64,000 nt of DNA from contig ML978131.1 in the NCBI GenBank assembly GCA_010015805.1, positions 682,001 through 746,000 on the forward strand, in the 5' to 3' direction. Of the stretch, positions 23,170 to 33,415 are shown piece by piece; positions within the stretch are counted from its first letter, which is position 1; every line of letters begins with the position of its first letter. The notes under the pieces are model-generated. The model searched no databases and was not told the origin of the DNA. It saw only the letters and a program-made list of their open reading frames with translations. The position numbers and the translations under genes are program-made. The stretch comes from Rhizodiscina lignyota. Lineage: Eukaryota > Ascomycota > Dothideomycetes > Aulographales > Rhizodiscinaceae.

Positions 23170-24392
23170 ATGAGCACAATGGAGTACGAAGCTCCTGAGC
23201 CGCGCCACTACGAAGGTCAGTGTTCTCCCAGCTGCTCCATGCTTATCAGATACCTAACGCATGTTCCACTCGCAGACGAGGACCGTGGCTACGATCGCGA
23301 GCGTAGTCGCTCTCCGCGTGAAGAGCGCAATGGTGACGCTGAGATGCGCGCTCGTAGCGCATCTCCGAACGGTCGCGACACTGGTGTTGACCGGTATGTT
23401 CTACCCAATATACTTCACACCACTTCATCTAACTTCCATTCAGCGCTCCACCTGCGGAAGACCGCGGTCAAGAGGACGGCGGCTCTATCAACCCTGGCTC
23501 CAACCTCTTTGTCACTGGCATCCACCCGCGTCTCACTGAGGAAGCCGTCACGCGTCTCTTCGAGAAGTACGGAAACGTTGAGAAGTGCCAGATCATGCGC
23601 GACCCTCATAGCGGTGACTCGCGTGGCTTCGGCTTTGTCAAGATGGTGACACCGGAGGAGGCTGATGCCGCGAAGGACGGCTTGCAAGGTGTCGTTCACG
23701 AGGGCAGGACGCTTAGCATCGAGAAGGCTCGCCGTGCACGCCCTCGCACTCCGACCCCGGGCAAGTACTATGGTCCTCCGAAGCGTGGTGAGCCTTGGTC
23801 CTATATGTACTTGATGCCACCTACTCACTAAATAGAAACAGACGACTTCCGTCGCCCTCCTCGTGGCGGTGGTAGCAGTGGTGGACGCTATGGCGGCCGC
23901 GATGGGTACGATGATCGTCGACGCGGTGATCGCCGCGGAGACGACTCGTACTATGGCGGCTATCGCGATAGGTACGACGATCGCTACAATGACCGCTACG
24001 AGGATCGTCGAGGCTACGGCGGACGAGACCGTGATGAGTATGGTGGCCGCGGTGTCGACCGATACGCCTCTGGACGTGACGACCGTTATGGCGGAGCCCG
24101 AGGTGCTGATGGAGCCCGCGGTGGTGGTGAAGGAGCCCGTGGTGGTGATCGTGGTGGTGATCGTGGCGGTGATGGAGCCCGTGGTGGTGATGGAGCTCGA
24201 GGTGGGGATGGAGCCCGAGGTGGCGATGATCGCCGCGGCTACTACGATCGCGCCCCGCGTGGTGGAGGTGGCTATTCTTCTAGCGGTGGCGGTGGTGGCG
24301 GCGGTGGTGGTGGTAGCTACAATGATGCACCTCCAGCTGAAGAGCGCGGCGGCTACGACGACCGAGGTGATTCACGATATTCGCGCTGGTAA
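23170..24392 (+). CDS. Tra2-like RRM protein with RGG-rich tail
   Basis: Join 23170-23215, 23276-23393, 23444-23787, 23842-24392; 352 residues; introns of 60, 50 and 54 bp. A short RS-type region (RERSRSPREER) precedes one RRM at about residues 74-150, with RNP2 LFVTGI and RNP1 RGFGFVKM. The linker after the RRM, RPRTPTPGKYYG, matches the RPxTPTPGxYxG linker typical of Tra2 splicing regulators, so I favour a Tra2-like nuclear RNA-binding role. The C-terminal 180 residues are rich in RGG, DDRYGG and GGGG, a potential arginine-methylation and phase-separation region. It contains a short tandem array coding for repeats of GARGGD. The alternative open frame through this repeat is a by-product of its composition. 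Confidence 0.9.
24092..24234 (+). repeat. In-frame GGAGCC(C/A)G-type minisatellite coding GARGGD repeats
   Basis: Imperfect 12- to 18-bp units in the last exon of the Tra2-like gene encode variants of GARGGD and DRGGD about eight times. Unit differences are mainly at third codon positions, so the peptide is better conserved than the DNA. This suggests repeat expansion followed by purifying selection. Copy number may vary between strains. Confidence 0.7.
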
Positions 24393-26319
24393 GCGCCCCA
24401 TTTGCTGACCCTTTCTAGACACCTCGAAGCGGTTCTGAGGATGTCAACTTCCAAAGTCTCAAGTCAACAACGGTTACTAAGCGACTCAACGAAACAGGTG
24501 ATTCTCAACTTCCATACACTCTAGGCCTGGCGAGGTCTTATACTTTCTTAATTGCTTTGTGGGCATTCGGCATACCGTACCGTGGCGATGTGCACTCACT
24601 CTCATACTCTCACGGTCAGTTCCTTTGCGGCAGGAGGAGCCTTCGGCTTCGATTTCGAAATCCGCGCGGCGGATCAACACAGACGGGTTGCTTTTGAATG
24701 GTATATTCTGACTTGCCGTCTCCGTCGCTTTCGAAGGCTTTTCTATCATGGGACACAAGTCGACACGACTACTACTACAAAAGTCTACTTCGGGTTTGCT
24801 TCAGCTATCAGTCACTTTGCGGTTCGGGGATCTTCATCATCCTCTCCTTCTCGAGGGGAAAACAAATCAGTCATGTCGTCACTTTCCCAGCGTGTACTAC
24901 TATATCCTCTGAATGCATTTCGGCAAATCTGGCAGTCAACCGTCACCACTCGAGGTAAACTTCAACCAAACATGCTCCAACCTGTAGACGATGTCGACAT
25001 CACATTATACCTGGTCGCTCTTGCACAATATCGCGACGTAACTTGAAAGCTTGGAGCCGTAAATGGTTCTTAGTCGCGGCACGCAACCTGGTGCTGCATT
25101 TTCGACCGCGCCATTTGTCACACCGTGATTTGCCGCCTTGAACATCATCACTATCGCCTCACTCTGCTCGACTCTCGCCACTACGTAAATTCGCTACATT
25201 CGATTATTAACGCATCAAAACAACATTGTACTGGTAAATTGCTGTCGCCGCGAAACGTAAAGTCGCTATTCGACAACACCGCCACTTCGCTTAAATCTCA
25301 CGCGCTCTGCCAGTGTACTACAACGAAGTATGTTCAACCATCCACCAAGGCTCTTTGCACGTCAGCTTCGCTCATACTCGAACCACGAAGAATTGGTGCA
25401 GTTGGTTCCCGTCGGGTCTGCGAAGTAGTGTCAATTCTCGGAGAGCACAATCGGGGGAGGGGGCGCGACTAACTCATTTTACTGACTAAAGCAGGAAGCA
25501 GACACAGACACCCAATCATACTTAATTGTTCGAGCGGATTCGGTCTGCCTACCGAAAAACTACTTTTGACAGGAGAATCATCCCAGAGCGTCCGATGCGA
25601 CGATACTCTAACACTGTTCCAGGAAGGCAACTGAAAAATGGGCTTGAAACAAGCGCACCTGCGACTGTACGCTCGCAATCTCGAAGGTTGATATAGGGAC
25701 ACGTTCATGTCATCCGTTCTTGACAATGCTGGCACATGATTGTCCCCGAATCGCTAATGGCATTGATTTTTTGTCTTGCTCACAGTTTGGAAAGTCTCGA
25801 GGATGAGACAGCACAGGAGAAGATTGATTCGGCTCTCCCTGCAGACTCCTATGCTTAGTTTCTGGCTACGCAATCGGAACATGAGATTCTGATTTCTTGC
25901 AGCCGATGTTTCAAAGAGTAAGTCGTTGCATGCGAGTGCTGCTACTGCTATATATTGATACTTCGGGCTTTTGAAGCAAACTTTGGTTCTAGACAGGTGA
26001 ACTCGAGAGTTAGGAATTAAGTTACCATTAGGAATAGATACAATTCGCGAAGAGACAGAATCTATATGCTGCTGCAGTTCGATAAACCTGATCAAATCGG
26101 TGCAGGGGTGCACCATCATGCCTACCAAATGCGGAAGTATGTTTTGCGGGGTCGGGGGCTGCTTCCAGCTTGACAACTTCACAAATTCGCCCTCAAATCA
26201 ACTCTCCGTACACCTCTGACCACACACAATCTAAGGCTGGCCAGTGTCCTGAATCCCAGCTCTACATTCTTCATCGTGTGTATCGTGGGAGATTTGCGAT
26301 AATCCAGTGGCAGTTACGC
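24393..26319. other. Long intergenic region, no gene supported
   Basis: 1.9 kb contain the 3' flank of the Tra2-like gene and upstream DNA of the DUF3431 gene. Open frames such as 24552-25046 (plus, 164 codons) and 25754-26182 (minus, 142 codons) have no recognisable domain and no neighbouring exon that would extend them. I see no RNA gene. Confidence 0.5.
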
Positions 26320-27594
26320 ATGCAGCTGCTTCAAAATGGGAAGAGCGTGCCGCAATCGCCGTCCTTTCGTTCACTGTCTCCGATAGCTCGCAAAATGCCC
26401 TCAAGGCGAAGGCTGCTCCTTGCAGCAGCTACATTGGCATGTATAATCTTTGTCTTAATATTACGAAGAGGCAGCATCGAACAAACATTAGGAGGAGACC
26501 TGCAGATACCTGGAGCATCTTCATGGCTCTCGAACGTCAACATCGGCAGTGCCCTCCCCAAACTATCACATGGAGGAGTCACACACAGCGACAAGAATTA
26601 TACAAGGCTCCTGGTGGTGCCTACGATGAAAGGCAACGACATCTCATGGCTGGACCAGGAACTCCCCACCCTCGATAAGATAACCTACGTCGCCGACGAC
26701 CGCACCGCCCCTTACCACCCGCCCAAGAACAAGGGCAACGAAGTCATGATCTACCTCACCTACATCATCGACCACTACGATGCCCTCCCCGACATAACCA
26801 TCTTCCTGCACGCGCACCGCCACGCCTGGCACAATAATGACCTGCTGGACAACGACGCGGCGCAGATGCTGCAGCGGCTGAGCAACGCAAGGGTGATGAG
26901 GGAAGGATATATGAACTTGCGCTGTCAATGGGATCCCGGGTGCCCGCACTGGTTGCACCCCAAGAGTGACGATTTTCATCTGAAGAAGCAGGAGCAGATA
27001 TTCATTGCAAAGGCATGGGGCGAGCTGTTCCCCTTCGAGCTCATGCCCACCGCGCTCAGTGCGCCGTGCTGTGCGCAGTTTGCAGTATCGAGGGACGCGA
27101 TTCGCGCCTTGCCAATCTCGAGATACGTCTGGTTCCGCGACTGGATCATGCGCACGGAGCTGAGCAATTACATGGCCGGCAGGGTGTTTGAGTACATTTG
27201 GCAATACATCTTCACTGGGGTGCATGAGGTGTGTCCGAGCCAGCATGTGTGCTATTGCGATGGGTATGGCGTGTGCTTTGCCGGCGAGCGCGCGTTCCAG
27301 AGGTGGTTTGAAATGCGTTGGCGGATGAATGAGAAGAAGAAGGACCTGGACAAATGGCGGGAGATGAATGTAGAGTATGAGGAAGCGAAGAACAATGGCA
27401 CGCTGGAGAGTATGAAGGAAGCGGATAGACCGCAGCAGCCGGAGGCTGTGAGGGATGATGTACTGCAGAGGGAGATTGAGAGTATGAGGATTGAGATGGC
27501 GGATATGAAAGAGGTGGCGCTCAGAAGGGGATTGGATCCGAAGATCAGGGCGCAGGAGTCCGGGAGGAAATGGGAGGAAGGTGATGGCTTTTGA
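26320..27594 (+). CDS. DUF3431 type II membrane protein
   Basis: Intronless, 424 residues from the ATG at 26320; the ATG at 26395 is an alternative giving 399 residues. Upstream in-frame sequence back to 26170 has no ATG. After a basic N-terminus one hydrophobic segment (LLLAAATLACIIFVLIL, about residues 29-45) suggests a signal anchor. The lumenal domain carries the DUF3431 blocks: VVPTMKGNDISWL, YLTYIIDHYDALPDITIFLHAHRHAWHN, ALSAPCCAQFAVSRDAI and the C-terminal CYCDGYGVCF segment. This architecture resembles fungal Golgi glycosyltransferase-like proteins, but the biochemical activity of DUF3431 is unknown to me. The C-terminal 80 residues form a charged helix. Confidence 0.85.
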   Translation: MQLLQNGKSVPQSPSFRSLSPIARKMPSRRRLLLAAATLACIIFVLILRRGSIEQTLGGDLQIPGASSWLSNVNIGSALPKLSHGGVTHSDKNYTRLLVVPTMKGNDISWLDQELPTLDKITYVADDRTAPYHPPKNKGNEVMIYLTYIIDHYDALPDITIFLHAHRHAWHNNDLLDNDAAQMLQRLSNARVMREGYMNLRCQWDPGCPHWLHPKSDDFHLKKQEQIFIAKAWGELFPFELMPTALSAPCCAQFAVSRDAIRALPISRYVWFRDWIMRTELSNYMAGRVFEYIWQYIFTGVHEVCPSQHVCYCDGYGVCFAGERAFQRWFEMRWRMNEKKKDLDKWREMNVEYEEAKNNGTLESMKEADRPQQPEAVRDDVLQREIESMRIEMADMKEVALRRGLDPKIRAQESGRKWEEGDGF

Positions 27595-28966
27595 AGAGAT
27601 GAATTGTACAGCTTATGTGTATATGATATGGAACTGGGGCTTCATCTAAAAGAACATATGGGATATTACGAAATCATGGATTCAAGATGGGTGGAGTTGA
27701 ATTAGCATCATAGCGACGGAGCTTTTGCAATTATGGCATTTGATGAAGAATACTGGCATTCTGCCCTGCACAGCAGACCGTGGGAATTTAGCAACTCTCA
27801 GAAAAGCATTCCATCTTACGGAACTTAAATCGCCGAATCATGTCAACCTTTGACGATCTGAAAAGCATCCATTGGGCACATCGAGGTTAGTCCCAGAATC
27901 ATATTTCATATGTGAGCGCATCTATCCGGTTTGTGAAATTCTGTCTAATCAAATGAATTTCACAATGTTCGTGAAGGCTAGGTCCTTATAAGCGCTAGAC
28001 AGTATGGCCGAGACCCATTACTAACTATTACTAGGCACTGATGATGGCCCTAACCCTCGACCACTGCCCAAATAAAATAAACTAGATCCGCAAACACATG
28101 ATTTCACCCTTCCGACTACAAGCAGTACATAAACCCCCATAACTGCGACGTCCACGGGCCTTGTCACTCCAGCTATGATAACTTCTAGTTCAAAGTTCTG
28201 CCATCTCGTCGGCTGGCAATCAACCAACAACAGTCTTCATCTCTTATACCATCGTCCAAACCCCAACCGAAAAATCCGAGCCTCATGAGCTCCCGTGCAA
28301 GCGATCACATCCATCTCAAGCTCCTACTTCGGCACCTTTGAACTAAGGCTACTTCGTACAATACATCGAAGCAATTGAAGCGCACACTCGCTTTAGTAAA
28401 GATAAGTTGTGTTCATTAAAGCTGCGTATCGTCAATAGGTTCTCTCTAAAACATATTAAATCATGCTCTGAGAGATGCTCTCATATATACGGAAGAACAA
28501 AACTTGTTCGTGCTCCATCCTTTTCGAACATCATCGAGCCCGCCTAATTCATTACTACTGATGTTAGCTTACCACTTCTCAGAGTTACAGCTACTCCGAA
28601 CACGTACGGTCCGGTCCCGGTCGTAATACGACCCCAAACCTAATCACCCTCTTCTTCTCCGCTCGAACACCCATGAGCTCACATCCCTTGAACACCAGTT
28701 GGAAGGTCACATGAGTGTTGGCTAGCGCCTTGTCATGTTTATAACCTTCCTTCCACAAGCAAATAACTTCGTCACCAACGCTTTTCGACTATCCTCTGAC
28801 AACAACCCCGCTCATGCTGAAGGCCTACACAATGTCAAGTCGAACGTTACCGAGCCAGAGAATTTGGGCAAGTCCTCACAAATTCAATAAGGAGACTGCG
28901 TATAGTTGAATACAAGCTATACACAGCAGCGCAGAGTCCTACACTAACACGCTTCAGACTCGTGTA
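27595..28966. other. Intergenic region between convergent genes
   Basis: 1.37 kb of moderately AT-rich DNA separate the DUF3431 stop from the Gre2-like stop. I see only short frames (for example 28021-28230 on minus) and no repeat or RNA gene. Confidence 0.5.
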
Positions 28967-29947
28967 CTAAGCACCGTGCTCTAATAAGCTCTTGACTACG
29001 TCAACCACGCATGGTTCCAGTAGAGTGTAGTGCAAACCCAGTACGTCTCTGGAACGACGCGTATCCACCGAAGTGGTCTTATTGTCTTTTAGCTCGGAAG
29101 GGACCCTATTAGATATTTGTGGGAAATTTTTCTTGATGGCATCTCCGATCTCTTTCTCCGACGCACTTCCGCAGGTGATCAAGAACCTCTTCCCTGCAGC
29201 CTCTTCCTTCTCGATCGCAAGAACATGTGCTTCTGCGAGATGCCGAACGTCAACCCACAATGTGGGCCCCGTATCACCCGGCCGGAATTTGCCTTGCACC
29301 ATGCTCAGAAATCGCTTGTTGGACGTATTGACATCATCTAGAGACTTCAAGTGCTGAATGACAGGCCCAAAAACCATTGGGGGATTCAGCACCGCAAGCG
29401 TAAACCCCGGCTTCTCCCTCTCAACAAACTCCCATGCTGCCCGCTCCGCAAACGTCTTACTCCCCTCATACGCGACGTGCCCGTTCGTGGTCGTGAGGGC
29501 TTCGTCCATCGTTATCGGATTCCAGGAGTCCTCATTATACGTCTTCGGATGATTCCCCGGGTTTACAATCGCCGCGAAACCCGACAAAATCACCACCCTC
29601 TTCACAGACGGCGCATATGCCTTGATAGCTTTCAGTATTCCCGTGGTACCGATGATCGCCGTGTCGATCAAGTCGCGCTTGTTGTCCTGTATGTTGTAGT
29701 GGAAGGGACTTGCGGTGTGGATCACGGCGTCGAATTGCGTCGCTTTGATGGCTTCATCGAATGCACCTTCTTGGGCGATGTCGTCGACGAGGGTATAGGA
29801 CAAGTTCTTCCCACGATGCATGTCGAGCAGGAATTGGCCCTTCTCCGCAGACCGGACTGTGGTTACGACTTCCTGGCCGCGGGTCAGGAGTTTGTCTAAA
29901 CAGTGAACAGCAACGAAGCCACTGCCTCCGGTGAGAAGTACTTTCAT
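28967..29947 (-). CDS. NADPH-dependent aldehyde/ketone reductase, Gre2-like (extended SDR)
   Basis: Intronless, 326 residues. The N-terminal dinucleotide fold starts at residue 3 with VLLTGGSGFVAVHCLDKLL (TGxxGxxA/G variant), followed by TVRSAEKG for NADPH selection and VIHTASPFHY. The catalytic YxxxK is YEGSK. The FTLAVLNPPMVFGP block is typical of the Gre2/dihydroflavonol-4-reductase/cinnamoyl-CoA reductase group. Yeast Gre2 reduces methylglyoxal and many prochiral ketones. A cytosolic detoxification or secondary-metabolism role is plausible. Substrate is not determinable from sequence. Confidence 0.9.
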   Translation of the reverse strand: MKVLLTGGSGFVAVHCLDKLLTRGQEVVTTVRSAEKGQFLLDMHRGKNLSYTLVDDIAQEGAFDEAIKATQFDAVIHTASPFHYNIQDNKRDLIDTAIIGTTGILKAIKAYAPSVKRVVILSGFAAIVNPGNHPKTYNEDSWNPITMDEALTTTNGHVAYEGSKTFAERAAWEFVEREKPGFTLAVLNPPMVFGPVIQHLKSLDDVNTSNKRFLSMVQGKFRPGDTGPTLWVDVRHLAEAHVLAIEKEEAAGKRFLITCGSASEKEIGDAIKKNFPQISNRVPSELKDNKTTSVDTRRSRDVLGLHYTLLEPCVVDVVKSLLEHGA

Positions 29948-30665
29948 GATGGGACTGGAAATGAGAAACCTGAAACGACGACTTCAAGTGTAGATTAAAT
30001 GAGAAAATGGATGAAATGGATAGATTTGATGGTCTTCTAAATTGACCAAATACCTGCAATTCTCAACGCCCTCGAGTACTCAACTCATTCAGCTATGCCG
30101 GACCTTGAGATTCGAATAAGCTGCCCGGGACAACATCGCCAATGTCGCTAACAGATGATAATTGGAATCATTGGGAACATTTGCAAGCCGCGCTACATAT
30201 GTAAACGCCGTACTTTGAGGGTGGGCCAGGGTATCGCAAACCGCTTCGGTCGATTTGCCATGTTCGACGGCAGGATGTCTAGAATTGGAGGGCCTCACAC
30301 TTACTGTCCATCTACGGGTGCATCAATCTGAGGCATGCCTTGTTGCTCTCCTTTAATCGCTTTAAGCTTCTTTACTTTCGGCGTTTCTTGAGCGTCCGTC
30401 TCTCTAGACTCGGAAGCCGCAGTTGGTAGCTCCAACAGCCCAGTGAGCGCGACAACACCGAGTCCCCTCACATTCTGCCATTTCAAGATCCTGCGCTTCG
30501 GGCAATTTGCACGCCGGAGAGATTTCTAAGGAACGAGATATTTAATTTCTAACTTGAAGTTGAGAGCGGAACGAGTGCGGAATCCTCTTGAGATACCACT
30601 CTACCCCTAACCCTACTCCACTATATTGTTGCCCACAACACTGTTTCTTAGGGTTTCCAACCCTA
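29948..30665. other. Intergenic region, promoter of Gre2-like gene, becoming AT-rich
   Basis: No gene is supported. The minus frame 30301-30486 (61 codons) has no family resemblance. From about 30530 onward the DNA is AT-rich and contains telomere-like words (ACCCCTAACCCTAC near 30602, and TTAGGGTT-TCC-AACCCTAA at 30648-30666), too short to be a telomeric tract. Confidence 0.45.
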
Positions 30666-30881
30666 ACGTGTTCGACCACCCTTGACTGCTGGGGCCCTTC
30701 GGTGCTTACTAATGCAGGCTAACCAGATCCAGCAATCACATGCTTAAAAACGTTCGAAAACCTTTCAATCCTATACGAAATTAATAATTAGTTTAACCCT
30801 ATTGAAGCTAAAGGCTCGAAAATCCCCCCATTACCTAATAAGCATCAAAGGGAGCCAGCAGTCAAGGGTGGTCGAACACGT
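30666..30881. mobile_element. 216-bp MITE-like element with ~45-bp terminal inverted repeats
   Basis: The left end begins ACGTGTTCGACCACCCTTGA and the right end is its reverse complement. The outer 27-28 bp are perfect, and imperfect pairing continues to about 45 bp (30666-30710 against 30837-30881). TA dinucleotides at 30664-30665 and 30882-30883 flank the element, as expected for a Tc1/mariner or pogo/Fot1-type target duplication. The interior (~126 bp) is AT-rich and non-coding. I conclude it is a non-autonomous DNA transposon remnant that would need a transposase supplied elsewhere. Exact superfamily is inferred. Confidence 0.75.
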
Positions 30882-31488
30882 TAATTGTAATCTTACCTTT
30901 CGGCTGATATCTGGGGAATTCGCGCAGTATCTCCGACTTCCCCTTTTTCAACTTCAACGTCGACAGAGAAGGCCTAAAGCACACTGTTTAAGGCCTGAAT
31001 GCTTGAAAGGAGCCAAAGCTTTCATAAAAGTATTTATTTAAAAGGGATTATAAGGCATACTGTATGATTAGTCAGGCAGAAACCCCCACGTGGGCCAGAA
31101 ATGGCCTAAAAGCGCGAATGAAAATCTCTCTCCCTCTCTCTCTCACGTCGACAGAGAAGATCTTGAGATGGTCGGCCAGGAGTTCCGTTACAGGAGAATC
31201 CTAACAATGATATCTTATACCTGACTTTAAGAAATAACACTAGCCTTCGAACCAAAATATATATGCCCTCTAGAGTAATGCCTCTCACCAATTTTCATAA
31301 AACTCTTTTCCAACTTGATATTCAACTCCAAGAGTAACTCCAGTGTCAAAATCGCTAATGACATCTCTTAAGAGAAGAGCAATTTCTTATGCCAATATTT
31401 CATGAACTCCCGGCCCAGACTTTACTTGACCCCAATTTTGTGACCAGTTCATTTACACTACGACCAAAACCGCAATGCACACTACCCT
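30882..31488. other. Intergenic region after the MITE
   Basis: About 0.6 kb with only short frames. The 15-mer ACGTCGACAGAGAAG occurs at about 30957 and again at about 31146, and a CT-rich run lies near 31125-31145. I see no gene. The stretch may be degraded transposon-related DNA or the 3' flank of the CYTH gene. Confidence 0.4.
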
Positions 31489-32339
31489 TCAAGGTATCTC
31501 TGAGTCTCTCAGCTCTTTGCGCGCCTTGCGTTTCTCATCAATCTCCTCTTTCGCTCGGAAATATGCACTTAGCTTCCCAACAGGTCTGTCCCCTCCGAAC
31601 AAGGCCTTGTATCTATACATGAAAGCCTTGATCTCGGTATCCATCTTATCAAGTGGCGATGGCGCTGCACCCTCGCTCTCAAGACTGGAAATAGCGGCTT
31701 CCAGCATGTCTCGCTCCTCGAATTGGATCTGCTTGCTCAACTCCACTTCCCCTACTGTATGTCCCCAATCAGTCTCGTCGACCACGACCTTGAACTGCCC
31801 ATCGACCAACCAGGTCTGCCTGTGAGTAAACAACCACAGCATCTCCTTCAGTCCGAAATTGTCTAGTGTGCTCTTATCCTGCCTCCCTGCCCCCGCATCC
31901 GCGAGCGCACTATAGCCGATATCTCTGTGGGCGACTGATACTCCTCGAACCGCGAGTTGCGATAATCCCCGCCCCTATCGACTTTCGCTTCCCACCCAGC
32001 ATTCGTAGCAAGCCCTAGACTCCCTATCATCGTCTTATGTGGCACATCCCGATCGTTCATGAAGTACTGCTCGCGGAATCGGACCCAAACGCCTCTAGAG
32101 CAGAGGGCGGCATTATCATCGTAGTAGGTGTCGGTGATTCCTTCTGTGTTCAGTTTCTTCACACTCTGGAAGATGCAGACAGGCGGTAGTTCGGTATGCG
32201 GTTTAGCCAAAACGTCATTGGGGACAGTGATCTTGTTGGGAGAGGCGACATTTTCAGTGCGAAGGGCAGTGAGCAGGCGAGGTGTGGGTACGAATTTGCG
32301 CTCGGCCTCGAGGATTCGGGTGAGAAGTCTTCGAGACAT
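31489..32339 (-). pseudogene. CYTH-domain thiamine-triphosphatase-like gene needing a frame change
   Basis: Two open frames on the minus strand together look like one CYTH protein. The first (32339 down to about 31890) has the metal-binding start EAERKF (ExExK), then TDTYYDD, VWVRFRE and WEAKVDRGGDYRNSRFEEY. The second (from about 31900 to 31489) has DNFGLKEMLWLFTHRQTWLVDG, FKVVVDETDWGHTVGEVEL and a charged C-terminus. The last is the expected continuation. No credible intron bridges them, because a splice that repairs the frame would delete conserved residues. A one-base loss near 31885-31900 would explain the break. It may be a sequencing error or a recent pseudogene. CYTH enzymes hydrolyse thiamine triphosphate or other triphosphates with magnesium. 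Confidence 0.65.
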
Positions 32340-33415
32340 TGTTCTCGATGTGTTGTGTTACTCTTTGAAGTTGGTTATATAGATAGGAATCACAATTACA
32401 TTAGTTGAATAGAAAGATCTAGTGATAATGTTTGTACATCATGTTGTACACCAAACCGTTGCCACAGAAGGGTGTTTGTTATAACCCAACTAGTGATACA
32501 TGTTTACGCAGCCTCAAGGTAGCCTGGAGCCATATGCCCAGTAAGGTAAATGTTGTAAAAATAGGTGAACCTAAAGCGGGTGTTAAGGGCGGTGGTTGTG
32601 TAGGAACCAGATTAAATATATGCCTATATATTTAATATTCCAATTTCCATATCTCAGCGGTGTGGTGCCCGATTGGTTAAGTTGGAATCGACAGATGGAA
32701 TCGAAGGCTAGTTTCGATTCAAAGCGACGCTCTCCACGCGTCCAATCCACGCCAGCCGCACTTTTTTTTTTCTTCTTATTTCTTTTTCGCCTTTTTCTAT
32801 AACCTCTAGTTTATATTCACTTCTAGTTCCAGCTCATTTCCTTTTATCGCTGTGGGTTGACGTTTTCACGGAGCAGAGTTGGGGCACGCGGCTTGAAGTT
32901 GCACTTCACTAGGCACAAACACACCAGGCGAAGACCCGTCTTCACATAATATTGTCATTGGAATGTCCGCATGATATTTCTTTTGCCAGCAGCAATATTC
33001 TCGAAGTTTAACGTTCTACCAGCCACTTAGCTGTCTGCGCAGACTCAGTCTAAGGGGCAGGCGGTCTGCCGCCATACGGACGCTCACGATGGGTGCGCGT
33101 TCCGCATATCTTACAGAACCAATCACACTCTCGCTAGTGATAGCTTAGTTCTATGTTCTTCTGAGTATATGATAATGACAGACAATTGAAAAACTTGCCT
33201 GCTCACAAGGCTCAAGAGTGACTGGAGAGTTGGCTGCCGGACAGAGAAAGTAGAGACAACGCGGGATGACTCGCTCTGAGGAGGCGAATGCTGTAACGCA
33301 CAAAGGCAGTTAGCTCTCGCTGAAGATACAGTTCTGTATTATCTGGAGGTTACACATCATGTCCATTCGGCGCCCTGAAGACTACAGCTAACTTCTCTGT
33401 CACTCTAAGCTTGAC
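32340..33415. other. Intergenic region with a Pol III-like sequence
   Basis: This is the upstream flank of the CYTH gene and the 3' flank of the kinase gene. Apart from the tRNA-like stretch at about 32657-32775 I see only short frames and no further element. Confidence 0.45.
32657..32775 (+). ncRNA. Degenerate tRNA-like / Pol III-type sequence
   Basis: GGTGTGG (32660-32666) can pair with CCACGCC (about 32743-32749). An A-box-like TGCCCGATTGGTTAAG follows, with a weak D-stem. There is a strong hairpin with arms GAATCGAA and TTTCGATTC, a short AGCG-A-CGCT stem like a variable arm, a poor B-box-like GCGTCCAATCC, and a T run of about 10 at 32761-32770 that would terminate Pol III. The T-arm does not pair properly and position 33 of the supposed anticodon loop is not T, so this is not a normal tRNA. 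It could be a tRNA pseudogene or a SINE head. Confidence 0.3.

Noticed and set aside
23863-24408. Long alanine/valine/methionine-rich frame
   Set aside because: It is the shifted reading of the RGG-coding exon of the Tra2-like gene and follows that exon's composition.
24552-25046. 164-codon plus frame
   Set aside because: Low-complexity, no domain, no splice partner; treated as intergenic.
30301-30486. 61-codon minus frame near the Gre2-like gene
   Set aside because: Too short, with no conserved feature or clear start context.
30602-30666. Telomere-like CCCTAA/TTAGGG words
   Set aside because: Only single scattered copies, no tract; likely chance in AT-rich DNA beside the MITE.
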